A stretch of DNA of 64,000 nt from RPQJ01 sp963793005 (GCA_963793005.1 CAWBYP010000002.1:310001-374000); one strand, 5' to 3'; shown: positions 8,192 through 17,122, counted from the first letter of the stretch. The notes: generated by a model not told the origin, from the sequence alone. A program made the numbers and translations.

Positions 8192-9961
8192 TCAGCGTGG
8201 GCGCGCCCGTTTCTTAGGGGCTCCAGCCGGCGGCCGCTTTGGCGGCTTGCGCAACGGCTTAGGTGGAACGTGAGAGGCCGCGACGATGTTCAGCATCCGG
8301 CCCGCGACGCGCGTCTTCGTCAGCTCCGAGAGAATCTTTGCGGACAGACCCCTGGGCAGACCGACAAAAGTGTGGTCTTCCCGGATGTCCACGTGGCCGA
8401 TCTGCCGGCCCTCAATCGCGGCAACGTTGGCGATGGCGCCGACGATGTTGCCAGGCTTCACGCCATGAACGTACCCGACGTCGATGCGGTAAGTCTCTGT
8501 GTCCTCTTCGGACAGGCGCTCGGGAGCCTCCGAGGAATCGGCCTCCCTGCCGCGCGTTTCACGCCTGCCGCCCATACCGCCATCCGGTGAATCCATGCCC
8601 GCACCGATGCCGACGGCTTCCCGCACTCTCTCCTTGAGCAGCAGCGGGCTCCCACCCTGCAGCAAGCCCGCAAGTGCAGCTGCAATCTCGACGGCCGGCA
8701 CGTCGTGCTCGCGCTCGAACTCCTCGATCAGGCTGCGGAACGGCTCGCCCTGCCCGGCGGCCATGGCCTCCGTAATCCGCTGCCGGAATCGCGCCACACG
8801 CTGCTCGTTCACGTCGGCAATAGTCGGCAGGTCCATCGGCTCGAGCGGCGAGCGGGTCGCACGCTCGATGTAACGCAGCATGTTCCGTTCGCGCGGCGTG
8901 ATGAACAGGATCGCCTCGCCATTGCGCCCTGCACGGCCAGTGCGGCCGATGCGGTGCACGTACGACTCCGTATCGTAGGGAACGTCGTAGTTGACGACGT
9001 GACTGATCCGCTCGACATCCAGCCCTCGCGCGGCAACATCGGTCGCCACCAGGATGTCGATCTGCCCGCCCTTCAGTCGCGCGACGGTCCGCTCGCGGTC
9101 CTTCTGCTGCATGTCGCCATTGAGCGCCGCGACCGCAAAGCCGCGCGCCTCGAGCCGCTCGGCGAGTTCCACCGTCGACTGCTTGGTGCGCGTGAATATG
9201 AGCATGCCGTCGAACGGCTCCGCCTCGAGGATGCGGGTGAGCGCGTCGAGCTTGTGCACGCCGCTTACGACCCAGTAGCGCTGGCGGATGTTCGTGGCGG
9301 TGCTGGTGCGGCTGGTGATCGTGACCGCGACCGGGTCGCGCAGGTGCTTCTCGGCGATGCGACGGATCGGGCTCGGCAGCGTGGCGGAAAAGAGCGCCAC
9401 CTGGCGGGTGGCCGGCGTCTTCTCGAGTATCCACTCGATGTCGTCCACGAATCCCATCTGCAGCATCTCGTCCGCCTCGTCGAGAACGAGGGTAGTAACG
9501 CCACCGAGATCCAGCGTACCGCGCTTGATGTGGTCCATGACCCGGCCAGGCGTGCCGACGACCACGTGCGCACCACGCTTCAGGCTCATCAGCTGTGGCG
9601 TGTAGCTCTGCCCACCGTAGATCGGCAGCACGTGGAAGCCCTTGATCTTCGACGCGTACTTCTGGAAGGCCTCGGCGACCTGGATCGCGAGCTCCCGGGT
9701 CGGCACCAGCACGATGCACTGTGGCGGACCGACCCGGACCTTGATGCGGCTCAGGATCGGAAATGCGAACGCGGCCGTCTTGCCGGTGCCGGTCTGGGCC
9801 TGGCCAAGCATATCGCTGCCGGCCAGCAGCACCGGGATCGTGGCCGCCTGGATCGGAGACGGCGACTCATAGCCGACGTCCGCGATGGCCTCGAGGACCG
9901 GGGCGCTGAGGCCGAGATCGGCGAAACTCGCGATTGATGACTCGCTATTCGGGTTTTTCAT
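8192..9961 (-). CDS. deaD: DEAD-box ATP-dependent RNA helicase (DeaD/DbpA-like)
   Basis: The 589-residue protein unwinds structured RNA, and its relatives act in ribosome assembly and cold adaptation. Visible motifs are the Q motif (FADLGLSAPVLEAI...PSPIQ), motif I AQTGTGKT (55-62), DEAD (161-164), SAT (192-194) and motif VI HRIGRTGRAGR. A DbpA-type RNA-binding domain follows (ETYRIDVGYVHGVKPGNIVGAI...HTFVGLPRGL), with a basic Pro/Lys/Arg tail. The start is placed at MKNPNSES, where the family alignment begins; MRINMK four codons upstream is an alternative, and longer starts give unrelated sequence. No strong ribosome site is seen. It is transcribed divergently from the exported HYR-like protein. 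Confidence 0.92.
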   Translation of the reverse strand: MKNPNSESSIASFADLGLSAPVLEAIADVGYESPSPIQAATIPVLLAGSDMLGQAQTGTGKTAAFAFPILSRIKVRVGPPQCIVLVPTRELAIQVAEAFQKYASKIKGFHVLPIYGGQSYTPQLMSLKRGAHVVVGTPGRVMDHIKRGTLDLGGVTTLVLDEADEMLQMGFVDDIEWILEKTPATRQVALFSATLPSPIRRIAEKHLRDPVAVTITSRTSTATNIRQRYWVVSGVHKLDALTRILEAEPFDGMLIFTRTKQSTVELAERLEARGFAVAALNGDMQQKDRERTVARLKGGQIDILVATDVAARGLDVERISHVVNYDVPYDTESYVHRIGRTGRAGRNGEAILFITPRERNMLRYIERATRSPLEPMDLPTIADVNEQRVARFRQRITEAMAAGQGEPFRSLIEEFEREHDVPAVEIAAALAGLLQGGSPLLLKERVREAVGIGAGMDSPDGGMGGRRETRGREADSSEAPERLSEEDTETYRIDVGYVHGVKPGNIVGAIANVAAIEGRQIGHVDIREDHTFVGLPRGLSAKILSELTKTRVAGRMLNIVAASHVPPKPLRKPPKRPPAGAPKKRARPR

Positions 9962-10193
9962 GTTGATGCGCATGGAATCGACGGCAGGCTTGCCGCCCAA
10001 TGCGACAAGATTACGCCAAATAGCCCGATTCCATGTCATTTCGGAAATCTGTGGCCGCAGCGCCGGGCGGGTTGGTTGCATGCGTGCCACGTGACGGAAA
10101 TCACGACTGGTAGCTCAGCCCGGTCAGCGCGAAACTGATTTGCGGGAGGACTTGCCTGGCTGACCCTGGTCTGAACCAAAGGAGGGTCATGTG

Positions 10194-11984
10194 ATGCTGA
10201 AAGCCAGCTCCCGATTCTGTCGCTACCAGACCAGCCTCCGGGCAATCTCTCTCTCCATCCTCGCCATTGCACTCAGTCTCGCTGCCATGCCCGCATTCGC
10301 AGGCTGCGCCGGCGCAAAAGGTGACTGCGGGTGGCCTATCCGGCCCTCGTGCTGTGGTTCGCTCAAGTGTGAACTGACAGCCTGGCCTCCAGAGTGCCGG
10401 CATAGTCCGCCCTTGCAGGACGAGGCCTGCACGATCTTCTCCGGTTGCAAGGCAGCCGACCAGTACTGCAAGGGCTTTCAGGACGGCCTTGCCGGTCGCT
10501 GCACGCCGTATTCAAGGCTGGGCGAATCATGCGACGGTGTATTCACGCTGTGTGGTGACGGGCTCAAGTGCCGCCAGGACCCGCGCAATCTGTTTTTTAA
10601 CGATCCAGAGACCTTCGGTGACGGGCGGTGTTTCGCCGATACACCCGGCCAGAACGTCGGAGAAGGCCTCGATTGGCGCAACGACGACGCGTGCCTTGCC
10701 GTTTACAGCCCGTCGGTCCACAAAGCACTGCCAAAGAGTGAGCTTTTCTTCGGCGAGACACACGCCATGGCATTCGGAAGCGGCTACGCGGGCCAGGCAG
10801 GTGTTGCGGGTTCCGCCGAGCGCGGCGGCATCTACGGTGACGATGGCAGCTTCGCATGCTACCGGCAGCAGTGTGCCGGCAGCGGGCTGGTGGGGCTTGC
10901 AACATTCGTGGCGATCTCGGAGTACAAGGACTTTGCGTCTGGGGCGATCGGAGAGGGTGTCCAGGTTTCGGCCGGGGTCTCCGGCATGCTCGGCTGGAGC
11001 CATGCTGTCCTGTGGAATCTCGATCCCAGCAATCCAGAGGCAATTCCGGTTGGTGAGGCAAGTGCGCTGACCTTCGGCGCGCAGGCCGGCCCGGATGCCC
11101 AAATGCTCGTCTGCTGGACAGACTCCAACGTGGTCATAGAGAACTGGCGCGTCATGACGGGCCCGGCCGCAGCGTGCCGGAACGTAGAGGTCTGCGCGGC
11201 AGCGGACAGTTGCACGGCGCACGCCAGCATCGACGCAGGAAGCACCGCCAGGGATGGCGCCACACCGACATTGGACCAGATACCAGCGGGACCGTATGCA
11301 ATCGGCGAACAGCAGGTGACGCTGCAGGCCACCGACAGCAGCGGTGCGATGGATTCGTGCTCCGCTACCGTTGACGTGAACGATTGCACACCGCCGGCAC
11401 TGACCTGTCGCCCGACGGTTGCCGAATGCCAGTCGAATCGTCATGCTCGAGTTGAGCCACTGCCGCCGCTGGTCGAGGACTGCTCGAGCTATTCAATCGC
11501 CGGACCCACCGCGTCCGACTATCCACTGGGATCGACGCCGGTACAGTTCACCGTCACGGATTCGTACTTCAATGAATCCTCGTGCGGCACGGAGGTCAGG
11601 ATTGTCGACACGACGGCACCTGAGATTCGCTCGATCGTTGCGACACCAGACGTGCTGTGGCCGCCCAATCACAAGATGCAGCGTGTGCAGGTATCCGTCG
11701 ACTCCCTGGATGCCTGCGATCCCAAGGCGTCCTGCAAGATCACGTCGGTGGTGAGCAACGAGCCTGATCGAGCCAATGGAGACCGGAGCGATCAGGCCGG
11801 AGACATCCGGGTCGTCGGTCCGCTATCCGTCGAGCTTCGTGCTGAGCGCCTGGGCAACGGATCCGGTCGAACCTATGCGGTGTCCGTGGAATGCGCAGAC
11901 ACAACCGGAAAAAACGCTGCCAGTGTCAAAGTAGTGGTAAGAGTTCCCCACAACGCAGGAGCTCAGCAGGCGAACCGTAAGTAA
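10194..11984 (+). CDS. Exported Cys-rich protein with HYR-like repeats
   Basis: This 596-residue protein begins with a long signal peptide (basic N-terminus, hydrophobic core, AFA cleavage site near residue 36). A Cys-rich region follows (residues ~38-170), then a central domain of unknown type. The C-terminal ~250 residues contain two HYR-like (hyalin repeat) immunoglobulin-fold segments, shown by GEQQVTLQATDSSGAMDSCSATVDVNDCTPP and GSTPVQFTVTDSYFNESSCGTEVRIVDTTAP. The end carries a TPDVLWPPNHKM motif and a CDPKASCKI cysteine pair. ATG 10194 lies 7 bases after GGAGGG; a GTG at 10191 is too close. It is probably secreted or surface-exposed, perhaps in adhesion. No enzyme motif is visible. Confidence 0.75.
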   Translation: MLKASSRFCRYQTSLRAISLSILAIALSLAAMPAFAGCAGAKGDCGWPIRPSCCGSLKCELTAWPPECRHSPPLQDEACTIFSGCKAADQYCKGFQDGLAGRCTPYSRLGESCDGVFTLCGDGLKCRQDPRNLFFNDPETFGDGRCFADTPGQNVGEGLDWRNDDACLAVYSPSVHKALPKSELFFGETHAMAFGSGYAGQAGVAGSAERGGIYGDDGSFACYRQQCAGSGLVGLATFVAISEYKDFASGAIGEGVQVSAGVSGMLGWSHAVLWNLDPSNPEAIPVGEASALTFGAQAGPDAQMLVCWTDSNVVIENWRVMTGPAAACRNVEVCAAADSCTAHASIDAGSTARDGATPTLDQIPAGPYAIGEQQVTLQATDSSGAMDSCSATVDVNDCTPPALTCRPTVAECQSNRHARVEPLPPLVEDCSSYSIAGPTASDYPLGSTPVQFTVTDSYFNESSCGTEVRIVDTTAPEIRSIVATPDVLWPPNHKMQRVQVSVDSLDACDPKASCKITSVVSNEPDRANGDRSDQAGDIRVVGPLSVELRAERLGNGSGRTYAVSVECADTTGKNAASVKVVVRVPHNAGAQQANRK

Positions 11985-11995
11985 CAGGCATCGAA

Positions 11996-12027
11996 CATAC
12001 CGAGGCTGGACAGCCAGCCTCGGTATG
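11996..12027. terminator. Perfect 14-bp hairpin between convergent genes
   Basis: CATACCGAGGCTGG (11996-12009) pairs perfectly with CCAGCCTCGGTATG (12014-12027) around an ACAG loop. It lies 11 bases after the stop of the HYR-like gene and 44 bases before the end of the convergent DUF188 gene. Neither side has a T tract, so it is not a classical intrinsic terminator. It may stop or stabilise 3' ends from both directions. Confidence 0.55.
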
Positions 12028-12071
12028 CGCCGACGGGACCGCGCGTGGCCTCGTGGCAGCCTTGAGAATCG

Positions 12072-12536
12072 TCAAGAAGAGATTCCGCGCGCGGCTTTGG
12101 CCTGCCTGACGACGCTCTCCAGCACCTCGAGATAACGCGATCGATCCCTGGGCGAGAACGGCGGAGGGCCTCCGCCGACACCATAGGCCCGGAGATCGGC
12201 CATCAGTTCGCGCGTGGCGAGCGCGTTGCCGATGTTGTCCTCGGTGAAAGGCTTTCCCGACGGGCCGAGCACGCGCGCGCCTTTCTTGAGAGAACGCGAG
12301 GCGAGCGGGATGTCAGCGGTGATGACGATGTCATCGGCCGCTGCCTGCTCCGCAATCCAGTCATCGGCTGCGTCGAACGACCCTGATACGACCTGCATTC
12401 GCACCCCGGGCGCGCGAGGGATGCTGAGCCAGGAGTTCGCTACAAACGTGACCGGCAGGCCGTGGCGCTCGGCGACCTTGATGGTCTCCGCCTTCACGGG
12501 ACAGGCGTCCGCGTCGACGTAGATATGCGGCCCCAT
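12072..12536 (-). CDS. yaiI: YaiI/YqxD family protein (DUF188)
   Basis: The 154-residue protein carries the family signature IYVDADACPVK at its N-terminus, then VTFVANSW, and the ITADIPLASRSLKKGARVLGPSGKPFTEDNIG block characteristic of DUF188. The fold is PIN-like and a nuclease role has been suggested for the family, but no activity is established. The start is MGPHIY at 12536, two bases after the stop of the upstream carboxylesterase gene, so the pair is likely co-transcribed and translationally coupled. The length matches family members (~150 residues). Confidence 0.9.
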   Translation of the reverse strand: MGPHIYVDADACPVKAETIKVAERHGLPVTFVANSWLSIPRAPGVRMQVVSGSFDAADDWIAEQAAADDIVITADIPLASRSLKKGARVLGPSGKPFTEDNIGNALATRELMADLRAYGVGGGPPPFSPRDRSRYLEVLESVVRQAKAARGISS

Positions 12537-12538
12537 GC

Positions 12539-13237
12539 TCAGGCGCTGGCCGGTCCTGCGCCCAACCGTGCCCGGATCCACCGTGCGACCTCTGCGAGTT
12601 CCGGGGCGCAGACTTCGTGCTGCATCGGATACTCATGCCACTCGACCGGATAACCAAGCGCCTGGAGTGCATCGCGTGCCTCCAGCCCCATCGCGACCGG
12701 CACCACTGGATCCAGTCGCCCGTGGCACATGAGGACCGGCACGTCCGCATTGGCGACCGACCGCTCCGTCGCGAGCCGGGCGGGGAAGGGGAGGTAGGTG
12801 GACAGCGCCAGCACGCCTGCGAGACGCTGCGGGTAACGCAACCCGGCTTCGAGCGCCACCGCGCCACCCTGCGAGAACCCGGCGAGCACGATTCGCGAGG
12901 CATCGACGCCTCTCGCGACTTCCTGCCCCAGGCAGGCCTCGACCCGGCGCATCGACTCCGAGAGCCCTTCGGTGTCGGCACGACCATCCGGCGTGAATGC
13001 CTTGATGTCGTACCACGCGCGCATCACGTAACCGGCATTTACCGTCACCGGGCGCATCGGGGCGTGCGGGAACACGAAACGAACCGCAAGCGAGTCGGGC
13101 AACCCGAGCTCACCGACGATCGGCACGAAGTCCCAACCGTCAGCCCCGAGACCGTGCAGCAGGATGACAGAAGCCACTGCAGGTACCGCCGGCTCGAGCG
13201 TTACCTCGCTGTCGGTCTGCTGCTGCAGATATTTCAC
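12539..13237 (-). CDS. Phospholipase/carboxylesterase family hydrolase
   Basis: This 232-residue alpha/beta hydrolase has the oxyanion strand VILLHGLGADGWD (residues ~24-36) and the nucleophile elbow GFSQGG near residue 118. The catalytic Asp is in CHGRLDPVVP and the His in MQHEVC near the C-terminus. This arrangement is that of the EstB/acyl-protein thioesterase family, which hydrolyses short carboxyl esters or thioesters in the cytoplasm. It is the first gene of a two-gene unit with the DUF188 gene. The 265-base region upstream (13238-13502) holds its likely promoter and an imperfect inverted repeat (13421-13431 with 13445-13454). Confidence 0.9.
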   Translation of the reverse strand: MKYLQQQTDSEVTLEPAVPAVASVILLHGLGADGWDFVPIVGELGLPDSLAVRFVFPHAPMRPVTVNAGYVMRAWYDIKAFTPDGRADTEGLSESMRRVEACLGQEVARGVDASRIVLAGFSQGGAVALEAGLRYPQRLAGVLALSTYLPFPARLATERSVANADVPVLMCHGRLDPVVPVAMGLEARDALQALGYPVEWHEYPMQHEVCAPELAEVARWIRARLGAGPASA

Positions 13238-13502
13238 TTACGACTCCCGGGAGGGCGCTGGATGGCCAGGTCAGGCGAGAGTGCGGGAGGATGCAGCATT
13301 AAGTGTTACGTCGCTGGCTATCGACGCGGGATTATCCTGGGGATGCGAGAAAGTTCGCCCTGCCGCGTCGCTGGACTAATCCCGAACTGTGAGTTTGGGA
13401 AACGAGCGGCAGGACGACCGCGCACAAATAGCGGCGCGTGGGGCCTATTGTGCGCAACAAGGCCGCGTGCGTCCAGACGGGCGCTGGGACACGCCTCCGC
13501 GT

Positions 13503-14078
13503 TCAGCTCGTCGCCGCGCTGAATTTCGCGCGCAGGAACTCAACCAGCTCGCGACACTTCGTCGGCAGCCAACCGATCGGTGCAGCGCCTGGTGCGAGCG
13601 GCGCATAGGGAAGCAGAAGCATCAACGCCAGGTACACAGCGATCATGCCGCCGCCGCTCATCAGTAGCAGCAGCACTGCGAAGATCCGCAGCAGCGTCGC
13701 GTTCAAGCCGAAATATCGCGCGAGCCCAAGGCACACGCCACTGATTACTGCGCCCTCGCTGATCTGCTGCAGCGGCCGAGCCGTCTCGCGCGCGGTCCGC
13801 GCCGATTCGGTCGTCGTACCGGGAACCTGCACCGCACCGATTTCCTCGAGTGCGGGCTCGAGCTCGGCGAGTGTCACGACGCCCTGGCTGGAACTCATAC
13901 GGCGAACGCACTGGTCCGCGACGGCCTGCTCGAGGTCGTTGAGGATCTCACCCGGGTCCGGATCACCTTCGAGCAGGCCCGCCGATTCGGCGAGGTACTC
14001 CTCGAGGCGCACGTAAGCCGCCTCGTCGAACTGGAGGGTGCTGCGATTCAGGAGGACGGTGACGGAGATGCGTTTCAT
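13503..14078 (-). CDS. PspC domain membrane protein
   Basis: Of 191 residues, about 100 N-terminal ones are soluble and acidic (EYLAESAGLLEGDPDPGEILNDLEQAVADQ). A PspC domain follows (ISEGAVISGVCLGLARYFGLNATLLRIFAVLLLLMSGGGM), with two hydrophobic segments typical of the family. PspC-domain proteins sense envelope stress or anchor regulators at the inner membrane. ATG 14078 is three bases after the padR stop, so the two genes form a unit in which the regulator probably controls its own membrane partner. The extended N-terminal domain resembles PadR-partner proteins more than enteric PspC, which is shorter. Confidence 0.85.
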   Translation of the reverse strand: MKRISVTVLLNRSTLQFDEAAYVRLEEYLAESAGLLEGDPDPGEILNDLEQAVADQCVRRMSSSQGVVTLAELEPALEEIGAVQVPGTTTESARTARETARPLQQISEGAVISGVCLGLARYFGLNATLLRIFAVLLLLMSGGGMIAVYLALMLLLPYAPLAPGAAPIGWLPTKCRELVEFLRAKFSAATS

Positions 14079-14081
14079 GAC

Positions 14082-14405
14082 TCAGTGTCCGATATCGGCG
14101 ACGGTGCGATTGATCTGGCCCCAGTATTCGTCGAGCGCCGCGAGCTGCGCCCGACCAGCGTCCGTCAGACGGTAATACTTCCTGGGAGGACCCGCATCCG
14201 ATTCCTGCCATTCGTACATGACGAGATCCTCGCGACGTAACTTGCTGAGCAGGGGATAGAGCGTGCCTTCCTGGGTGGTGAACTCCGTTCCTGCGAGGCG
14301 GCGAAGGATGTCGGCCACGTAAGCACTCCGTACACCAACGATTTTCAACACCAGGAATTCCAGGAGTCCCTTTCGTATTGGAGCGAGCTTGGATTCTGCG
14401 GTCAT
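14082..14405 (-). CDS. PadR family transcriptional regulator
   Basis: The 107-residue protein consists almost entirely of the PadR winged-helix domain: IRKGLLEFLVLKIVGVRSAYVADILRRL, then the wing region TQEGTLYPLLSKLRREDLV and YYRLTDAGRAQL. The start MTAESKL at 14405 is preferred. The longer start at 14435 would fall inside a perfect inverted repeat (14418-14441) that looks like the regulator's own operator. PadR proteins are usually autoregulatory repressors. The downstream partner is the PspC-domain gene, three bases away. Confidence 0.9.
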   Translation of the reverse strand: MTAESKLAPIRKGLLEFLVLKIVGVRSAYVADILRRLAGTEFTTQEGTLYPLLSKLRREDLVMYEWQESDAGPPRKYYRLTDAGRAQLAALDEYWGQINRTVADIGH

Positions 14406-14417
14406 AGGCCTGTTACT

Positions 14418-14441
14418 GGTACCTTGTGAAAGCAAGGTACC
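14418..14441. promoter_or_regulatory. Candidate PadR operator (9-bp perfect inverted repeat)
   Basis: GGTACCTTG (14418-14426) and CAAGGTACC (14433-14441) are exact reverse complements separated by six bases. The repeat ends 13 bases upstream of the padR start codon. The position and symmetry suit an autoregulatory site for a dimeric winged-helix repressor. The sequence differs from the ATGT-N8-ACAT PadR site, so binding is an inference. Confidence 0.55.
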
Positions 14442-14486
14442 TGTTCACAAGAATTCCGTCAACTGCCGGGCCGGCACGCCCACGCC

Positions 14487-15242
14487 TCAGGTCTTGAAGC
14501 CGGGGTCCATCCGCCCGACTTTGCGCAGCAGCGCGGGCCAGGCCAGGCCTGCCCCCATGCCAGCGGTCGCGGTCTTCATTACCTCTGCCATGCCCTGCAG
14601 GATGCCCGGGTTCACATGGATGACCTCACCGCCGGCCTGCGCATCGACCTGGATGCGACAGGTGCTCTCGAACAGGTACATGGCGAGGAAAGCGTCCGGG
14701 ATCGTCCTGCCCACCGTCAGCAGGCCGTGATTGCGCAGCATCAGGAAATTTGCTGCTCCGAGGTCTGCCTGCAGCCTCGACTTCTCATCGTCGCGAAGCG
14801 CCACGCCTTCGTAGTCGTGGTAGGCGAGGGAGGCCAGCACAAAGGTGGACTGCTGACTGATGGGGAGCACTCCGCACTTCTGCGCACTGACACCGACACC
14901 GGCACGGGAATGCGTGTGCAGCACGCAGCCCGCGTCATCCCGAACCTCGTGGATGGCACTGTGGATCACGAAGCCGGCCGGGTTCACCGGGAAGGGCGAC
15001 TCGCTCAACTTGTTGCACTCCTGGTCCACCTTTACCAGCGACGATGCCGTGATCTCGTCGAACATCAGCCCGTAGGGGTTGATCAGGAAATGATGTTCCG
15101 GGCCTGGAATCCGTGCACTGATGTGGGTGAACACGAGGTCGCTCCAGCCGTAAGCGGCGACCAGTCGGTAACAGGCCGCGAGGTCGCAGCGCAATTGCCA
15201 TTCATCCGGGCTGACGGCGCTCTTGAGCGAAGCAATGTTCAT
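14487..15242 (-). CDS. Class II aldolase/adducin family protein
   Basis: The 251-residue protein has the class II aldolase zinc ligands in LHTHSRAGVGV (His-x-His) and a later NHGLLTVGRT His. FTHISARIPGPEHHFLINPYG near residue 40 forms the phosphate/substrate region. Family members are fuculose/rhamnulose-phosphate aldolases and related decarboxylases or dehydratases. Many of the adducin-like branch, which this resembles, are of unknown function. The start MNIASLK at 15242 follows AGGAG by 7 bases; a longer frame would run into the upstream gene. It lies 19 bases downstream of the MFS carrier gene, so the two are likely co-expressed. Confidence 0.85.
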   Translation of the reverse strand: MNIASLKSAVSPDEWQLRCDLAACYRLVAAYGWSDLVFTHISARIPGPEHHFLINPYGLMFDEITASSLVKVDQECNKLSESPFPVNPAGFVIHSAIHEVRDDAGCVLHTHSRAGVGVSAQKCGVLPISQQSTFVLASLAYHDYEGVALRDDEKSRLQADLGAANFLMLRNHGLLTVGRTIPDAFLAMYLFESTCRIQVDAQAGGEVIHVNPGILQGMAEVMKTATAGMGAGLAWPALLRKVGRMDPGFKT

Positions 15243-15261
15243 GAAAGTCTCCTGAACCACG

Positions 15262-16629
15262 TCAGTCAGCCACCGGCACGGGAGCCGGTAGCGCCGATTC
15301 AGTCGTCGAATCCGAGCGCCCGGGCGAATCCTCGCGGGCGCGCAGGAAGGGGATGAGACAGATGACCAGGAGTGCGATGCCTGCATCCAGGTAAAGCACC
15401 TGCGCGTAACCCATCCGCTCCGCGACGATGCCCTGCCAGTAGTTTCCGACACTGATGGCCAGGTTGGACATTCCCATGAAGGCGGTGAACTGAGTGGCGG
15501 CAACTGCCGGATTGGTCATGCTCATGTAAATCGCGTTGCGCGCGCCGTAAGCCATGCCAAAGAAAAAGCCGTGGGCGATGATGATCCCGTAGAAGAAGGA
15601 GGGCGCCACGGCGACGAGACCGACCTGCGAAATCTGTGTCGCTAGCGCAAAGGACACCGAGGCCGTCAACGCATAGGCAATCGCAACCGCGCGCCTGGCG
15701 CCAAACCGGTCCCCGAACATCCCGCCGGCAATGCAGCCCACCGCCGCTGCCAGGGTATTCAATATCTGCAACCTGGCGATCTGGTTGTCGTCGAGGCCAT
15801 AGTCGACCTGGATGGTCGCCAGGGTTGCATATGCCAGGGCCATGGCCCCGGCAGGCAGCAGCGAAAAAGCCACTCCGACGATGGGGCCCCTGCCGGAGAG
15901 CCAGAAGCTTGCATAGACTTCCTTGACGAACTTGATCAGGGACGTCACCAGCGTTCGGGCGAAATTCGCTACTCGCGTTGCGTCGCGCTGCGCGAAGGGG
16001 TCGCGCACGAACAACAGCACGAACGACAGGTTCAGCAGCAGCAGCGCGCAGATGTAGGCCAGGGCCGCGTCGAATCCAAACAGTCCGTTGACGAAGACCG
16101 CGCCGCCGCCGCCCAGCATGATGCCGAAGTACTGCCCTGCAAACATGAAGCCGTTGCCCCGGCCCCGCTCGTCGGCCTCGAGCGTGCTGACTGCCAGCGA
16201 ATCGATCGCGACGTCCTGCGTAGCGCAGAAGAAGTTGTGGAAGGTCACCATGACGAGCAACAGCGTGAAGCTCTGTTCGACGTCGATGCGTCCCACAATC
16301 ACCAGGGTCACTATCATCATGGCGTTGCAGGCGATGATCCATGCACGGCGGCCACCCAAGCGGTGCAGCTTTATCAGGTCCACGAGAGGCGCCCACGCCC
16401 ATTTAAACGCCCAGGGCATGAACAGTGCGGCCACGAAGGTGCCGATCAGGTCGAGCGATACGCCATGCTGGCGCATGAACGCCACCATGGCGATGGAGGT
16501 GAATCCGTAAGGAATCCCTTCCGAGACGTACAACAGGCCAAAAGTCAGGAAGCGCCCGTTTCGGGTACCAAGAAGATTCTTGCTGTTCAAGTTTTGGGTC
16601 CTGCCTGGCTGACGCCGTCCATGGTCCAC
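15262..16629 (-). CDS. MFS transporter, AmpG-like
   Basis: Up to 455 residues with about 12 hydrophobic segments. The early LYVSEGIPYGFTSIAMVAFMRQHGVSLDLIG and the TM4 motif CATQDVAIDSLAV are typical of AmpG/acetyl-CoA transporter-like MFS proteins that carry muropeptides or CoA-type substrates across the inner membrane. The start is uncertain. GTG 16629 gives the longest frame, while TTG 16590 has a better ribosome site (GGCAGGA, 8 bases upstream) and fits the family N-terminus equally well. It is followed by the class II aldolase gene, which suggests uptake and cleavage of a shared substrate. Confidence 0.82.
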   Translation of the reverse strand: MDHGRRQPGRTQNLNSKNLLGTRNGRFLTFGLLYVSEGIPYGFTSIAMVAFMRQHGVSLDLIGTFVAALFMPWAFKWAWAPLVDLIKLHRLGGRRAWIIACNAMMIVTLVIVGRIDVEQSFTLLLVMVTFHNFFCATQDVAIDSLAVSTLEADERGRGNGFMFAGQYFGIMLGGGGAVFVNGLFGFDAALAYICALLLLNLSFVLLFVRDPFAQRDATRVANFARTLVTSLIKFVKEVYASFWLSGRGPIVGVAFSLLPAGAMALAYATLATIQVDYGLDDNQIARLQILNTLAAAVGCIAGGMFGDRFGARRAVAIAYALTASVSFALATQISQVGLVAVAPSFFYGIIIAHGFFFGMAYGARNAIYMSMTNPAVAATQFTAFMGMSNLAISVGNYWQGIVAERMGYAQVLYLDAGIALLVICLIPFLRAREDSPGRSDSTTESALPAPVPVAD

Positions 16630-16960
16630 AAGGCCGCGCCTAGCCAGGACGGGACCCGGATGACGGATCCCCGCGCGGGTCTGAGCATAATTGTCGTAGC
16701 GCGAAATACCAATCAGTTGTGCAAGGGCACGTTTGCGGAGCTAGCTGAACGCCAGTTATAGATCGCTGACCGCGAGATCGAGGTCAGGGAAAGTTGGCGG
16801 TCCTGGCGCGAGGTCTAGCTCGGCAGGGGACTGGCGTTCCCGGCGTGGAGGCTTAACGGGCGCCGCACCCAATCCCAACGAGATACGCATAATGTATATT
16901 ATGTTAATTCATGTCTAATGCGATCAGTTGGCAGACTGCAGAAGATGTCGCTGGGGCCTT
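16630..16960. other. Intergenic region with AT-rich palindrome
   Basis: No convincing gene is seen in these ~330 bases. They hold the promoter side of the MFS gene and the tail of a degraded RDD gene. Around 16890-16910 there is an AT-rich stretch unlike its surroundings, with ATAAT-GTAT-ATTAT symmetry. It could be a promoter or protein-binding site, but nothing on the plus strand downstream of it looks coding. Confidence 0.4.
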
Positions 16961-17122
16961 TTATGGCATTTCGAATCTGACGGGCTCCGGCGCACGATTC
17001 TTCTCCCGTACCACCACCGTCCCGGCGAGCTTGTCGTGCCAGCCCGACTTGCGCGGTTCGAACGCCACCCAAAGGAGACCGAGAAACAGCGGAATCGTAG
17101 AGACGCGGTGCGTCGGTACAGC
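16961..17122 (-). pseudogene. RDD family membrane protein, 5'-truncated remnant
   Basis: Immediately after the stop of the Rieske/flavoprotein gene, and in the same frame, 53 codons read as the C-terminal end of an RDD-family protein. They encode a hydrophobic helix VSTIPLFLGLLWVAFEPR, then the family signature SGWHDKLAGTVVVRE, and end in a TAA stop. The N-terminal transmembrane segments and the Arg-Asp-Asp motif that define the family are absent, and no start codon is appropriately placed. It looks like the leftover 3' end of a once longer gene (~150 residues). Confidence 0.7.

Noticed and set aside
8559..9937. Long plus- and minus-strand frames inside the helicase gene
   Set aside because: Arg/Ala/His-rich translations without domains overlap a complete DEAD-box protein.
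13421..13454. Imperfect inverted repeat in the gap before the carboxylesterase
   Set aside because: It has one bulge, a long loop and no T tract or evident regulator; too weak to call as a feature.
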